Shown piece after piece: positions 45,992 to 58,160 of a DNA stretch of 64,000 bases. The stretch is from Tenodera sinensis (lineage: Eukaryota > Arthropoda > Insecta > Mantodea > Mantidae). The stretch spans positions 50,851,576 to 50,915,575 of the forward strand of contig CM060970.1 in the NCBI GenBank assembly GCA_030765045.1. The letters run 5' to 3'. The stretch's first letter is position 1; each line of letters opens with the position of its first letter. The notes under the pieces were generated by a model. The model saw nothing but the letters and a program-made list of their open reading frames with translations. It was not told the origin of the DNA and did not search any database. A program made the translations under genes and the position numbers.

Positions 45992-46682
45992 TACTTTATA
46001 GTAAGTACAGGAAGTATTACATTCCACACAAAAATCCGAGGTCGAGATTTCTCCGGAAATGCATGTTTTGAGGCCCCATGAATAAAAAAGGTATTTTTAG
46101 AAAAAGGTCCATCTGCGGGTGTGAACAGCGTAAGTCAAAACCGAAAAGTGGGTTAAAAACCAACAGACATTTAAGTTTAATGTGCTTCCAAAACGCGATA
46201 CGAAAATTTTGAGGAAAATTCTTCCATCCTAACGTACCTTTACATGGAAAAGTTTCGAAAAATTTTATACTGTCAAAAATGACTGACGATTTTGATTAAA
46301 ATATGTTTAAGATATTTTATAAAAAATAAAATATATATTTTGACTTTTTGGCTATAATCCACATAGCTGTGTTTACTCTTGGCGACATTTACATAACTGG
46401 TAAACCATAAGAGAGCAAATCGTGCTATAAAAAATGTAGATCTTGTTGAACACACGATTTATGTCCAGATGAATCTTTTTGGGATGAACCATTTCAGATA
46501 TATTCCTTGTCATTTGTGTAAGGTTTGGAACACTTAAACTTTCCTCTAATGAACGATCGTCATTCATTTTAATATCTGCACAGAAAACGGAATCTGAAAG
46601 CTTTAAAAGATTTGAGTATCGCTCAAAGCCTACTGCATTCCCATAGTCCCCTTGCACCTACAAGGAAATAAGCAATAAGTTA
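45992..46682 (+). mobile_element. Family A copy A15
   Basis: Starts TTACTTTATAGTAAGTACAG, with GAAGTATTACATTCCACAC and the CGAGGTCGAGATTTCTCCGG block. It runs through TTTACTCTTGGCGACATTT to the CCTACAAGGAAATAAGCAAT block. The final ~100 bases with the second 12-mer and hairpin are missing. The internal site is almost unexpanded (CTGCGGGTGTGAAC). Confidence 0.7.
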
Positions 46683-46714
46683 GGAAACTACCCGCATTAC
46701 CTGTACGTTAAGTG

Positions 46715-46905
46715 TGTTGCATACACATCGGGCGTTACCTCATATCCATCGCATCCGCTTTTACTACTACGGCACCGCAGGCGATGACACTGATGATACA
46801 TGAAGATGGAGCACCGGTGGAATGAAATGGCGGGGGAAACCGGAGTACCCGGGGAAAACCCGCCCTGACGCCGCTTCGTCCACCACGAATACCACATGCG
46901 GGTGA
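46715..46905 (-). mobile_element. SINE-B copy 2, partial
   Basis: On the minus strand: GCATGTGGTATTCGTGGTGG, GACGAAGCGGCGTCAGG, GGGTTTTCCCCGGGTACTCC, GTTTCCCCCGCCATTTC, matching the body of the copy at 27866. The tRNA-like head is missing at the right end. This sequence type is widespread in arthropod genomes, from general knowledge. Confidence 0.7.
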
Positions 46906-46909
46906 TCTT

Positions 46910-47660
46910 GTTTTACTACATTCCTCTAGAAACTGGAAGTGCTGAACCTACGGCTCATTAGTGTCCTGAAAAACATTGGAGTCTCCTCTAAGTATACTAT
47001 AATTTTAGATTGGAGACATTTATAGTGATCAAGAGAAATTTATTCCAAATGGAAGGGTATAATTTTTATTTTGATAACAATGACCAAACTCGTGATCACA
47101 ACTTGATCATTGTGTTTTCGTTTCTCATCAAATTTCTTAATTCCTTGCACTTTGCATTATCTTGCTTTCCCTACACCACTAGGTCATTTACATACTGTAC
47201 CAACATTACGAACCGTAATTTTGGTAGAGCGTAATTCTAAGCAACAACCTACGATCATTCCGTGCCTTTGTTATAGCTGCACTCAAAATACCCTTCATAT
47301 GTCTGATGGTCAGGTAAGAATGGTAACTTCTATCACTTTTTTCAATCCGCATATCTTTGGAACCTTTTCTAAACTTTGCAGCAACTATACCACGCGAGAT
47401 CTTGCGAAACCTATGTTTCTAATTAATGATTATAAGCTTTCTCAGCGTTAGCATTCACCTACTTTGGCTTCATGGTTATGCAGCCAACTAATGTAAGGTT
47501 CCATGACCAAGCTTTTAGCCCCGAAGAAGGCTGGGAGTGTAGATGATCATAGTTGCAAAGATAAAAAAGCCTGCTAAATGAAACAAAAAGGGTAAACAAG
47601 GACATTTAAACAAAAAACGCAAAAATTACAATTTTCTACGCTCTAATGACTCATAATGAA
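46910..47660. other. Unassigned stretch
   Basis: Frames at 47010-47234 and 47110-47451 overlap in different phases and show no domain. No recognised repeat. Confidence 0.35.
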
Positions 47661-47662
47661 CA

Positions 47663-48246
47663 TACAGGATGGAACAGAAGTCATTACATTACTTCTAATA
47701 TGTGTTTCATAGAAGCATTACAAACAAAATAGTCGAATGGTATTTTATTCTTTGATCAGCCGATATCGTAAAAATAAAAGGATTTTGTTCCAAATTGTTC
47801 GATAGTAATTTTAGCGTATAAAACAGGGTTTCGAAATAATTAATCACCGAAAAGAATTGAAAGAATACTTCCAGCAGCTCATTCCGACAACGTTGCGTTG
47901 AGGTTGGTTAGCGAATTGAACCGGTTTGTGAATGTAAACAGGTCGGGCGCTTTCGCTTTCGTGTAATATTTTGGGAGCTAACGCTTGTGATTGGCCTACA
48001 CTCGCACAGTGCACATAGGAGACGGCACGTTCACGAGAGGCGTGGTAGCAGCTGGGAAATGTGCTTGTTTATATATTAACCTAGTGAAAGCGCTACACAC
48101 ACAATCTGCTGTGTTATCATGTTTTCGACAAAACTAAAATATCTTCGTAGGAAACAGAAATAAAAACGTAAGATAAAAAGTATGCTCCAAATACCGATGT
48201 CTCCCACTGGTTTAAGTTAATGTAATGACTTCCATTCCACCCGGTA
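47663..48246. mobile_element. MITE-1 copy 1 (Tc1/mariner-like ends)
   Basis: Left end TACAGGATGGAACAGAAGTC plus ATTACATTA; right end TTAATGTAATGACTTCCATT plus CCACCCGGTA. The ~28-bp ends are inverted with a few mismatches and are bounded by TA, the target duplicated by Tc1/mariner transposases. The 580-bp body is non-coding. Copies at 53387 and 58667 share the internal GTTGCGTTGAGGTTGGT block. Non-autonomous; no transposase is seen in the window. Confidence 0.82.
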
Positions 48247-49248
48247 TATTATACTTGGCCTCATCTTCAGCTATCAGAATACAAAAGGATTCTTCCTCAA
48301 CTTCCTAGCGCTCTAATAAGTTCGCTAGCCTTCTAAGTTGAACACTTCCACTCTCAAAGACGAATAGATAACAAATACGAACAAGAATGTATGATATGAA
48401 ATCACGCGTTGTTGCGTTGGTAAGGCTAAAAGGTCAAAAGCTAGTCAATTAGCAAACTTTCCGTTTGTTCCGGTAATAACACAAACAAAATGGCAGCACC
48501 AAGTTCTGCCAACATTACGGCGGATGTGTGAGAGAAGCAAGCACCACCACTTTCTCTTTGCTCTGTGTTTGTGTGCACGGAGAAACTGTCACGTCCCTTG
48601 TCTCAAACTGAAGGTATAGATTACCCTTTTAAGGCTTTTTTACTTTCCGCAGCTTTACCTGAATGTCATGTAACCTATACACAGAATAGATCCGGATATT
48701 TATCCTTCCAATAATCTGTGACATCAAGATAACTATGCTTAAAGAACTCCTGATGAAACAAAATTGTATCTATGTTTATGAACAGTAAAGTGAAGGACGT
48801 GAAGCGACTCTTATGCGAACGCAATTTCAATCAATTGTAGATGGCGAGGTTGTAGCACAGATACCGGTAATTGAAGTTTCAGATATTAGTTGCCAGATTT
48901 AACTGTTTGAGAGAGAAGATCTAACACGAAAGTTTCGTAATTAAATATTCAATTTGCAAAATCAAGGAAATAGACGACTATAAAAGAGAAAATTAAAACT
49001 AAATTAAATGCAATGCTAATTTTATGTAAATATTACAATAAAACATTTGAAAGCGCATAGGAAAGATTAAGGGTCATGTTAGAACCAGGTAAGGGATGGA
49101 GATTGGACCTGATAGAGGTGGTTTGGTATTTCATTATCAACATCAACCAGTGTGCAATGTATCATCACAATTATTCCATGTACTGCCCTATATCTACATT
49201 AAGGCTTGCTCGTTAGCATAACCATCGTAAGTGATATTTAGTATTATT
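48247..49248. other. Unassigned stretch with one possible short leader exon
   Basis: A 13-codon frame at 48490-48531 begins in a good start context (ACAAAATGG) and reads MAAPSSANITADV. GTGTGAG follows GAT and could be a splice donor. No downstream exon can be supported, so this is only a note. The rest is unassigned. Confidence 0.2.
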
Positions 49249-50127
49249 ACCTTCCCTACTAAAGTAGGGGAAGTATTACATTCCACCCAAAAATTCGATG
49301 TCGAGATTTCACCGGAAATGTTTTGAGGCACCCTGAATCACCCCCCCCCCAAAAAAAAAGCATTTTTAGAGTGAGTGTGTTGGGTTTAAGGGCCCGTCGA
49401 CAACTTGGTCATTAGGGCCCCGCATTTTTAGAGAAAGGTGAGTGAGTGAGTGAGGGTGTGTGCGTGTGTGTCTGAATAGCATAACTCAAAAACGAAAAGT
49501 CGGCTAAAAACCAAGTTGGTATCTAAATTTAATATCCTTCAAAAATATGACGCAAATATGTTCAGGAAAATTCCTCCACCCTAAACTACCCTTTACATGG
49601 ATTTTTGTTTCAAAATGACTAACGATTTTTATTAAAATGCCGTATGTTTGAGACATTCTTATGGTAAATGAAATGTATATTTTGAATTTTTTGGCTATAG
49701 CCTATGTACTCCTATTTACTCTTGATGACTTTTGAATAACTAGTGAACCGTAAGAGATAAACCAAATCTTACTCTACAAAAACCATAGATCTTACTAAAA
49801 CACCCATTTATTTCTAAATAAATGTTTTTGTCGAGTGAACCATTTCCGAGATATTCCTTGTCATTTGTGGAGTTTTGGAATAGTACTTAATGGAAGATAT
49901 TCATATTTTTTATATCTTAGCTGTGCAAAGAGAACATAATTTCAAAGCCTTAAAAGATTTGACTATCGCTCAAGGCCTACTGTATTCCCACATTCCCCTT
50001 GTACCTACAAGGAAATAAGCAATAAAATAATTTCTGCAAATATTTATTCGACTAGCATGAGGAAGAGAACAAGAGCTTGTAAGAATAGTTGGCACAGGAG
50101 TAGAGAAAGCCATGTGAGTGCCACATA
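49249..50127 (+). mobile_element. Family A copy A16, near complete
   Basis: Start TACCTTCCCTACTAAAGTAG then GGGGAAGTATTACATTCCAC. The internal region contains a C-run/A-run, an insertion bearing TTTAAGGGCCCGTCGACAAC flanked by repeated GCATTTTTAGAG, and a GAGT/GTGT tract (49428-49480). The full body ends with GGAGTAGAGAAAGCCATGTG and GTGCCACATATA, the second 12-mer and stem-loop. Confidence 0.75.
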
Positions 50128-50129
50128 TA

Positions 50130-50594
50130 TTTTTTTTCATACATTCATTAGAAAATCTAGTAATGCTATCTCAATATTTCCGACCAAAAATGATCGCTCC
50201 ATAAATTTAACATTACTCATGCTTCTGCGACCTGTACTTAATTGCCTATTTAACGGGTGATATAAAAAGTTTGTGATGTAATTTAGCATCTGTGCTTGGG
50301 ACGTAATTATAAGAGCACATAAGTATATAAACGGAGTGATACCTGCAATAAACTTACATCCTAAGTTCCCGACTATTGCAAGTGCCATAAAAGAGTTATG
50401 GGTACGTGATCCGAGCACAGTTTGAAGGAAAGACCTACATTAAGTTCTCCAGTTTTATGACCGTCGTAGTACAGAACATTAACTTCGATACAATATCCGA
50501 AAACAACCATACACGGCAATAAAACTTGGGATAAGAAAGAAACAGTGCAGGTGTTCCGCATTCCCCTTGTACGTAATAGGCACCGTCTGGATGT
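50130..50594. other. Unassigned stretch between family A copies
   Basis: The minus-strand frame at 50137-50418 (93 codons) has no recognised domain. No named repeat. Confidence 0.35.
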
Positions 50595-51065
50595 GACATT
50601 CTGTAGCAGGGATTTTCAACCTTCTCATTGGAGAATCTTACGTCGGAGGGATAGTCAGTCAGTATCCAGTGACGGACACTAAGGCGATTTCACGGTCGTT
50701 TCTGAATCAAACTTTGAATTTTCTAGGAATGTCCACATCATTCTGGATGACTTTTCCATAAATGGTAAACAGTAAGGGAGAGACATGACTTTACCAAATA
50801 AAAAATATTGATCACGTTAAAATGTCAAATACTTCGTTTTTCCTTTGAGTTAACTATTTCCAAGATATTCTTTCTTACTTGTTTGAATTTACCAATACTT
50901 ATACTTCTTTTCAAACAGGAATATGTTCTTCGTTTTTTATCTGTTGGCCTTGTAAAGAGAACGGAATTACAAAGGCATCGCATAGCAACCAGCTCTGAAA
51001 ACAGTTCACTATCGCTTAAAGCCTTCTGTATTCTCAAATTCCCGTTTCACCTGCAATAAAATTAG
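50595..51065 (+). mobile_element. Family A copy A17, chimeric with repeat C
   Basis: Begins in repeat C (TAGCAGGGATTTTCAACCTT, TTGGAGAATCTTACG, TCAGTATCCAGTGACGGAC) and switches near 50710 to family A body (CTTTGAATTTTCTAGGAATG, ATTCTGGATGACTTTTCC). It then runs to CTATCGCTTAAAGCCTTCTG and a GTTTCACCTGCAATAAAA block. The same joint occurs in copy A10 at 25150. The terminal hairpin is missing. Confidence 0.65.
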
Positions 51066-51354
51066 CGACTCCAGTTGATATCCTATGCTTTGTTAAAGAT
51101 GAAACTAATTAATTATGAAACTAATTAATTATGCCAACACTTAAAACATATTCAATTTTGTGCTACATAAGTGATTACACATTTTCAATTTATTCATTTA
51201 ATTAAACATTGTGGTCAGCAGTTTGTATTTCACGTTATGATTCCCCAGGTCACAATCCATCCAGAGTGCTTCAAAAATAACAGTTAAGGGGTGACCAATT
51301 AAGGTAAAAGCGGTAAGAAAATATTGTGAATGTTATTTACACTGTCAGAAAAAA

Positions 51355-52196
51355 TCTGATGTGTTTCACTCACATGACTTTCTCTACTCTTGTACTAACC
51401 ACTCTTACAAACTCAATTCTTATATGTTCTTCGTGTTAGTTAAGATAAACATTTGTACAAATTATCTTATTGCTTATTTTCATGTAGGCGCAAGGGGAAT
51501 GTTAGAATACAGTAGGCTTTTTGCGATAGTCAAATGCTTTAAAGCTTTAAGATTATGTTGTCTTTGCACTCTTAACATATAAAAAAATGAACAGCGATGA
51601 TCCATTTCACGATAGTTCTAAGTTTTCCGAAACTTACACACATAACCAGGAATATCTCCGAAAAGGTTCACCCTACAAGAAAATTTATTGAGACATAAAT
51701 TGTGTATTTTGGCAAGATCTACATTTTTATATAGTATGATTTGGTCTATCTCTAACGGTTTACCAGTTATGCAAAAGTCGTCCAGAGTAAATACGACTAC
51801 AGGGGCTATAGCCAGAAAATTCAAGATATACATTTCATTTGTCATAAAAATATCTCAAACATATGACATTTTAATCAAAATCGTTGGAGCCATTTTCAAG
51901 AAAATCAAAATTTTCAAAAAATTTTCCTTGTAAAGGGTAGTTTAGGGTGCGGCTATTTTCTTCAAAATCTTCGTGTCGCATTCTTGAAAGACATTAAACT
52001 TAAATACCAACTTTGGTTTTTAACCGACTTTTCGTTTTTGAGTTATGCTGTCCACAGGCACACACAGATCTTTTTCTAAAAATGCTTTTTTTTTTTGCAT
52101 TCAGGGGGTCTCAAAACACACATTTCCAGTGAAATCTCGACATCGAATTTTTGGGTGGAATACAATACTTCCCCTACTTACCAGTAGAGAAAGTAA
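51355..52196 (-). mobile_element. Family A copy A18, best-preserved reference copy
   Basis: About 842 bp. At the left is the hairpin end: ATCTGATGTG with stem ATGTG (51359-51363) and CACAT (51371-51375), then ACTTTCTCTACT at 51377-51388. At the right is the exact reverse complement AGTAGAGAAAGT at 52183-52194, the start of the element. The internal site is a short CACAGGCACACACAG tract near 52052. There is no coding capacity. The layout (terminal repeat at one end, subterminal repeat plus hairpin at the other) resembles Helentron-type non-autonomous elements. Confidence 0.8.
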
Positions 52197-52199
52197 AAA

Positions 52200-52745
52200 T
52201 TGTATTTTCAAAGCCATTTTCAGTGTCACAGATATAAGAACTCCTGTGGTGGAAAAAACATCAGATCTATAATAATAAATTTGAGAACTTTACCGGTTTT
52301 ATTCTCAGATGAATGCATATTTCCCTGTTTTATTTATGTGAAAATATGCCTCTATTTATTGCCTAAAATCCAGTATTACTCTTGTTGTAGGTTCATTTGT
52401 TTTCCTTGTGTTCTTTTTCCCCCGAATAGAGAAAAGTGCATTAAAGTAATGGAAAAATAAATCTTGGCGACATTAACCTGTCACATTTCCGTTGCTAATA
52501 ATGTCGCTACGGGTCCAAGCTTTATAACATACGGCGGCCGTACATTATTCCTGGATTACGTGATGAGGTGATATATGAAACACTGAACATGGGCAACCTC
52601 TCTTGGCTCGTAAAACAGCCATAGAGACGTAACGCTCTATGAACAAGTCACTTTTACACACTTCCAAGTATACTAAGGGGGAACATCATTCAAATTTTAT
52701 TATCACTTTTGACACACTTTTGCTTTCTCTAACACCTAGCTATAT
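52200..52745. other. Unassigned stretch
   Basis: No recognised gene or repeat. Confidence 0.35.
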
Positions 52746-52746
52746 A

Positions 52747-52870
52747 GGTAAGCGAAAATATTGTATTCCACCCAAAATTTATTGTTGATACACCTAAAAT
52801 CTAAACACAAAGGAACTTGTGTGCGCGCGCACACACTGACCTTTTCTAAAAGTGGGTCTCAAAACGTTAA
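52747..52870 (+). mobile_element. Family A fragment A19, rearranged
   Basis: GTAAGCGAAAATATTGTATT and CCACCCAAAATTTATTG are the start block. They are followed by a GTGTGCGCGCGCACACAC internal tract and, inverted, CTGACCTTTTCTAAAAGTGG. The mixture of orientations implies rearrangement. Confidence 0.5.
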
Positions 52871-53386
52871 TTTAAGTCAGCGATTGGCAAGTATCGGACT
52901 TATGACGTAGGAGCGGGCGAGCGCTGACGGAGTATGCATTTATTTTTCCACAATATAGAAAAAGTGTATGAATGTTTACAGAAAAGTGAGAAGAGAAATA
53001 CATGTGAATGTGTTATGTACAAGGAAAGTGACTTAAGCAAGTCATGTGAATGTAATACGTTGTATGTATTTTAATCATATAGAAAAGTGTACGAATAGTG
53101 TGTTGAAGAGCTAGTGGAGAAGAACATGTGAATGTAGTACATAGTATTTCTACTTCAATCATAGAGAATTGCATGAACTGTACGTTCAAGGGCAGATACA
53201 AAAGGACATGTGAATCTAAGGTAAACGAAAAGCGAGTTGAGAAGACCACGTGAATATAATACGTTATGTAGTAAAATGGGTAGCATAAGAACTTCCTGAA
53301 TAAAAAGGATTTAGATTTTCCAATTTTCATGACATTGGGATGAATAGTGCAGCAGCCTATAAGGGATAAACATTAATATGTGTATA

Positions 53387-54047
53387 TACAGAGTGGAACC
53401 GAAGTCATTACATACCTTCTAATATGTGCTTCACAGAAGCATTACAAACAGAAAAGTCGAATGCGATTTTGTTGTTTGATCAGCCAAATTTGAAAAAATA
53501 AATCGTTTTATATCCCAATTGGATGCGTAATTCCACAAGGATGTATGAAGATAACAGTTTGTTACTTGTAAGATGCGTAGAGTAACTTATTTCTGACATT
53601 TATGGAACATCACACAGGGTTTCGAAATAATCACTTAAAAGACATGAAGGAATACTTCAAGCAGCTCTCTCACGCGTTAGGTAAGTCTACAACGTTGCGT
53701 TGAGGTTGGTCAGAGAATTTACCTAGTTTGTGAATGAATACAGGTCGGGCACTTTCGCTTTCGTTGGGAGCTAACGCTTTTGATTGGCCCCTGCACTCCA
53801 CAGTAAACACGGAAGGACAAGGCAGGGGGTGAATTTGTTTTTAAGACGCACAGCTACGCTGCTTGTTTATGTACTGAACTAGGAAAAGTGACCCACACAA
53901 TCTGCAGTGTTGCCAGCTTGTTTTCGATAAAATTAAAATATCTGTAAGAAATGGTTAGAGACAAAAACGTAAGATATAAAGTATGCTCCAAATACCGAGA
54001 TCTACCACTGGTTTAAATTAATGTAATGACTTTCCTTCCACCCTGTA
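53387..54047. mobile_element. MITE-1 copy 2
   Basis: TA-bounded element with left end CAGAGTGGAACCGAAGTCAT and right end ATGACTTTCCTTCCACCCTG. The body is about 657 bp. It is collinear with copy 1 but carries an extra segment near 53530-53620 (ACAGTTTGTTACTTGTAAG) that is also present in copy 3. Confidence 0.82.
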
Positions 54048-54049
54048 TA

Positions 54050-55110
54050 TACACTATAATTTATAAGGGACTATGTAGAGTCGTATGCAGACAAACTCTC
54101 GCGAGCGTGGCACCTCGGATTGTTTTAAAAGTTCTAAATAATGGAACCGCATTAAAGTGTCCGAACTACCTTATTTTAAGAAAATTTTAATAACGTAGTT
54201 CATTCAAGCCAACTGACTGAATAAGAAAGATAACTTCGAATATCTGGACTTCATTTTTAATTTAAACACATGCTAGGGACCATTTTATGTTCTAAAGCAG
54301 CAGAAATTTATTAGTTTCCAACTCCACGTAGAACATTTCTAAGCGGAAAACCAGCTAAATCCTGTGATGTCTGTGTTCCCTTGTTGCAAATGAGGAACTT
54401 TCAAACCCAACTTTCTTAGCGTGATAAAATGCAAGTTTATAACACAGAGAAATGGGTGTGAGAGAGACAGAGTCACCGTAATAAACGCAAAATAAGTGTT
54501 AAGTTGGCAGCTTGGGATTTGACAGCATGAGCAACTGCATTAAGAGAAATGAAATATTTCCATAAAGTTCTCTTTATATGCGTGCTTTACCCCTCAGAGA
54601 TTTCTGAAAACGAAGTCAAGTTAGAACTGCATTGTTGGAGAGCGCATGTATCCAGTTAAGCCATTTCCTATTACATTTCGAGACTGCATTATGTAATGTA
54701 TTGTTTATAATGTTGTTACAACTAAATATCAATTTAGAAGGGATTTTACAGATAGACCACAAGGAATTTGTCAGTTGTTGAAGTCAAATTGGCGTTTTGT
54801 AAATCACAGGTTAAGAAGTTTGAAGCAACAATGCCTCGCGCTGCCTAACAATGTCTCAATGTCAATGTCTTCGATTCAGCTCCTTGTCACAGGTAGAGAT
54901 TTGAGATTCCTTTCACAGGGTATACGTGTTTTTTTTTTTTTTTTTTTTTTTTGTTTTTTTTTTTGTTTTTTTTAAATAAAGTACGATACTAATTGTGTTG
55001 ACTATTCATATCGTACGTGACCGGGTTGATTTCAACCAACAATTGCATAACAGAGGTGGAATCACGGCTGAAAAATTCAATGCCGGGATGAACATGTACA
55101 TGCATAATGT
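54050..55110. other. Unassigned stretch with a T-rich run
   Basis: Contains T-rich sequence at 54930-54974. No recognised gene or dispersed repeat. Confidence 0.4.
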
Positions 55111-55117
55111 TCACGAT

Positions 55118-55895
55118 TCTGATGTATTACACTCACATGCGTTTCTTTACTCACTCTTGAACTATTATTACAAACTCTTATATATCTAACTTCATGTTAA
55201 TAAGATAAACATTTGCAGAAATTACCTTACGATTAACTTTCTTGTGGGTACAAGGGGAATATAGGAATACAGCAGGCTTTAAAATTCCTTTCTCTTTGCA
55301 TATCCAAGAGATAAAAATGTGAATAACGGCCTTCCATTTGAAAAAAGTTTAAGTATCGAAAAACTCACAGAAATAACAAGGAATATCTCCGAAATGGTTT
55401 ACTCCACAAAAGGTGCATTTGGCATAACTTGTGTATTTAAACATGGTCTACATCTTTGTGTAGTAAGATTTGGTCTGTCTCTTTCGGTTTATCAGTTATG
55501 AGAAAGTTATCAAGAGCAAACAGGATTACATGGACTGTACCCAGAGAATACAGTAATTATATTATTTCATTTGGCCTAAAAATGTCAAACATATGGCATT
55601 TTAGTCAAAATCGTTAGCCATTTTGAGAAAATCAAAATTTTCGGAAAATGTTCAATGAAAAGGGTAGCTTAGGGCTGAGAAATGTACTTCAAAACCTTCG
55701 TATCACATCCTTAAATACAATCTTTGATTTTTAACGACTTTTCGTTTTTGAGTTATGTTGTTCACAGGCGCGCGCGCACACACACCCGCGTATGCACAGG
55801 CACACAAATAGACCTTTTTCTAAAAATGTCTGTCTTAATTCTGAGGGCTCAAAGCTTTTCACGGTGAAACCTCGACATCGAAATTTTACAGCGAA
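55118..55895 (-). mobile_element. Family A copy A20
   Basis: Hairpin end TCTGATGTATTACACTCACA then TGCGTTTCTTTACTCACTC at the left. The body is full and the internal site is CGCGCGCGCACACACACCC at 55766-55808. The start block ends near AACCTCGACATCGAAATTTT, with the terminal 12-mer lost at the right. Confidence 0.72.
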
Positions 55896-56084
55896 ACTAG
55901 ACGAAAGTTTAAAATAACTTCTCCGTAATGTTACACCATTCTAACGTTGAAAACGTTTTATATTAAATTGTTCAACGACCAGCCTAACTGAGGCGTATTT
56001 CATTGTTTTCTGGAACCCACATTGTTAATATCTTGCATGTTAACAGAGCTGTAAATTGACAGAATCATATCAGTGACCCGTTAT

Positions 56085-56245
56085 GGCGGAATTTAGACCC
56101 GAAGAAGTTCGTTTACATTGCAGTAAATCTACGGACATGAGGCTGTGGTTTTTAAGCACGCTTAAAAGTCATCTGTCTGGGCTAGGTCTGAACCCACAAT
56201 CTTGGTATCAGTAGACCAGTGGCTATCAGCTACCCTGACGTGTAA
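56085..56245 (-). mobile_element. SINE-C copy 2
   Basis: On the minus strand: AGATTGTGGGTTCAGACC (B box), then GACTTTTAAGCGTGCTTAAA, CCACAGCCTCATGTCCGTAG, ATTTACTGCAATG and CTAAATTCCGCCATAACGGG. It parallels the copy at 41066 block by block. Confidence 0.68.
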
Positions 56246-56249
56246 ATTG

Positions 56250-57735
56250 TTATCTCTCTAGATCACAATCCTTGCGTGAGTGACGCAAAATTAAATAAGA
56301 ATTTTAATCATTTTTAGGGTAGTTCTAGATATAAAAGATATTCACAAATGACAGTTTCGACACTATGGTTACTTTCAAACAAAAAAGGAAAATTTAACTT
56401 GGGCCTCGAAAATTGGTTCTTCTTGTCATATGTATTAAAATTAATTACAAAAGTTCAGTGAGAAGATACATTGGTAGCGATTTTCAAATGTTAAGCAGAA
56501 AGATCGTAAAAAGTAATCATGTTAAGAGATCTGAAAACTTTTGGGGAATAAAGAAGAAAATAATGCTAAAATAAGTATAGAAATTGAACACATTGAAAGA
56601 TAATTGTGTAATTTTTGTTACAAATTTGGTTGAAAGCTTCGTACGATAAAAAGTTTGAGTTGTTTGTAAGTTTTAACTTCTATTAAAAGTACATCTTCCA
56701 ATTACTGTTTCATCGGCATTATCATCACTACAGTGTATAAATGAATCTGAGCTACAGCTGCAAAGCTGAATAGCGCAACAATGCATATTAAAAAAAGAAA
56801 GTTACGTGGAACCAAAGGTTGTTTACCTTAGAGACCCTGGGACTAAAATTAGAATTTTCTATATTTGTATATAGATATGAAATCAATACTTTGAACACTT
56901 AAGGGTGTTTATATTATAAATTACTACACAAGTCCCACCACAATCCGTTTTATAGTTCGAAAATACCTTAATATGCACGGTATTCTATGCCCATCAGAAA
57001 CAAATGTCAGAACAATTTTGTTATTTTATAAATTATAATTATAATTATTAATTTGGATAGTTACCCAAAAAATGTCATCAATGCTTGTCAGTAAGAAAAA
57101 ATAATAATCTGGTAATCAGTGCCACCAACAATGAGCGAAATCCAATACCAAGATAATAATTGACTCTGACCAATGTAATCTGAACACGCAGAGAGACCTG
57201 CTTCACATAATTTCTGCTCCTGTCCACAGAGAGAAAGTCCTGCGCTAATGGATTCGCGTATTTACATACTCGCTGGTAACATGATGAGCTCGGGTTCTAA
57301 AGACCTTATTAACAATAATCAATAGAAGTTGATCTATCACCGAAGACGAAAAGCAAAGAAACCATTCTTCCTTCGAAATTACACTCAGCACGCTTACGGC
57401 ACGAGTAGTAATGAATATTCTAGCAACTCGGGGAACTTAGATGATATTTTAATCACATTATCATTTCCATTCCACGCCTCTTAGTAGCGGCCGCCTTTAA
57501 CATCACATACAGCCATCCACAAATAACTTCACACGGAGATGTAGATGGCGCTCAGATAAGCGGGGATTTACTCACCGACAAACTGAGTATTGATTTCAGT
57601 TTGTTCAGGGAGGATTAAAAGACCTGTCCTATCAATGTTAAAATATGTGCTAATTACATGAACATTATATCAAACTTTAAAGCAATACCCAGTGAAATTT
57701 AATGAAAATTTGAAGAAACAAGCACAGAAATTTAA
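56250..57735. other. Unassigned AT-rich stretch
   Basis: No recognised gene or repeat. Short TTATAATTATAATTATTAAT run near 57030. Confidence 0.35.
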
Positions 57736-57739
57736 TTTA

Positions 57740-58040
57740 CTTTTTATTAAACTGTAACAAATGACAATGATAAATCCCACTCCTGATACCACTGTGACAA
57801 AATTCCGTCCAGTTAATTTTTCTCGTGTTATTTTCTTCTAAATGAATGCATAACACAGCTCTCTTTTACTGATGTTAACAGTCTTCAGTCCTTCGTAATA
57901 TTACAACTCACAACTGTTTTCTTCTCTTATCCTTAACGCACCATTTTATGTTTTTTTAGTGTTCTCTGTCTCACAAAAAGCAACTGTGAAGATACGGTCA
58001 CTCAACACTCATTAATTGCTTCGCTGTCTCCTTCACGACG
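57740..58040 (+). repeat. Repeat G copy 3
   Basis: Collinear with 39890-40150: TAATATTACAACTCACAACT, ACGGTCACTCAACACTCATT and AATTGCTTCGCTGTCTCC. Confidence 0.6.
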
Positions 58041-58077
58041 CGCCGATTCTCTTACATGACCGTACACACAGCTGATA

Positions 58078-58159
<82 letters not shown>
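58078..58159. repeat. (CA)n microsatellite at the 3' end of LINE relic L3
   Basis: A pure CA tract of about 40 repeats. On the minus strand it directly follows the end of the LINE coding relic (GGATTGATGATGGCTGTG), so it may be an expanded retrotransposon 3' tail. Confidence 0.95.
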
Positions 58160-58160
<1 letters not shown>

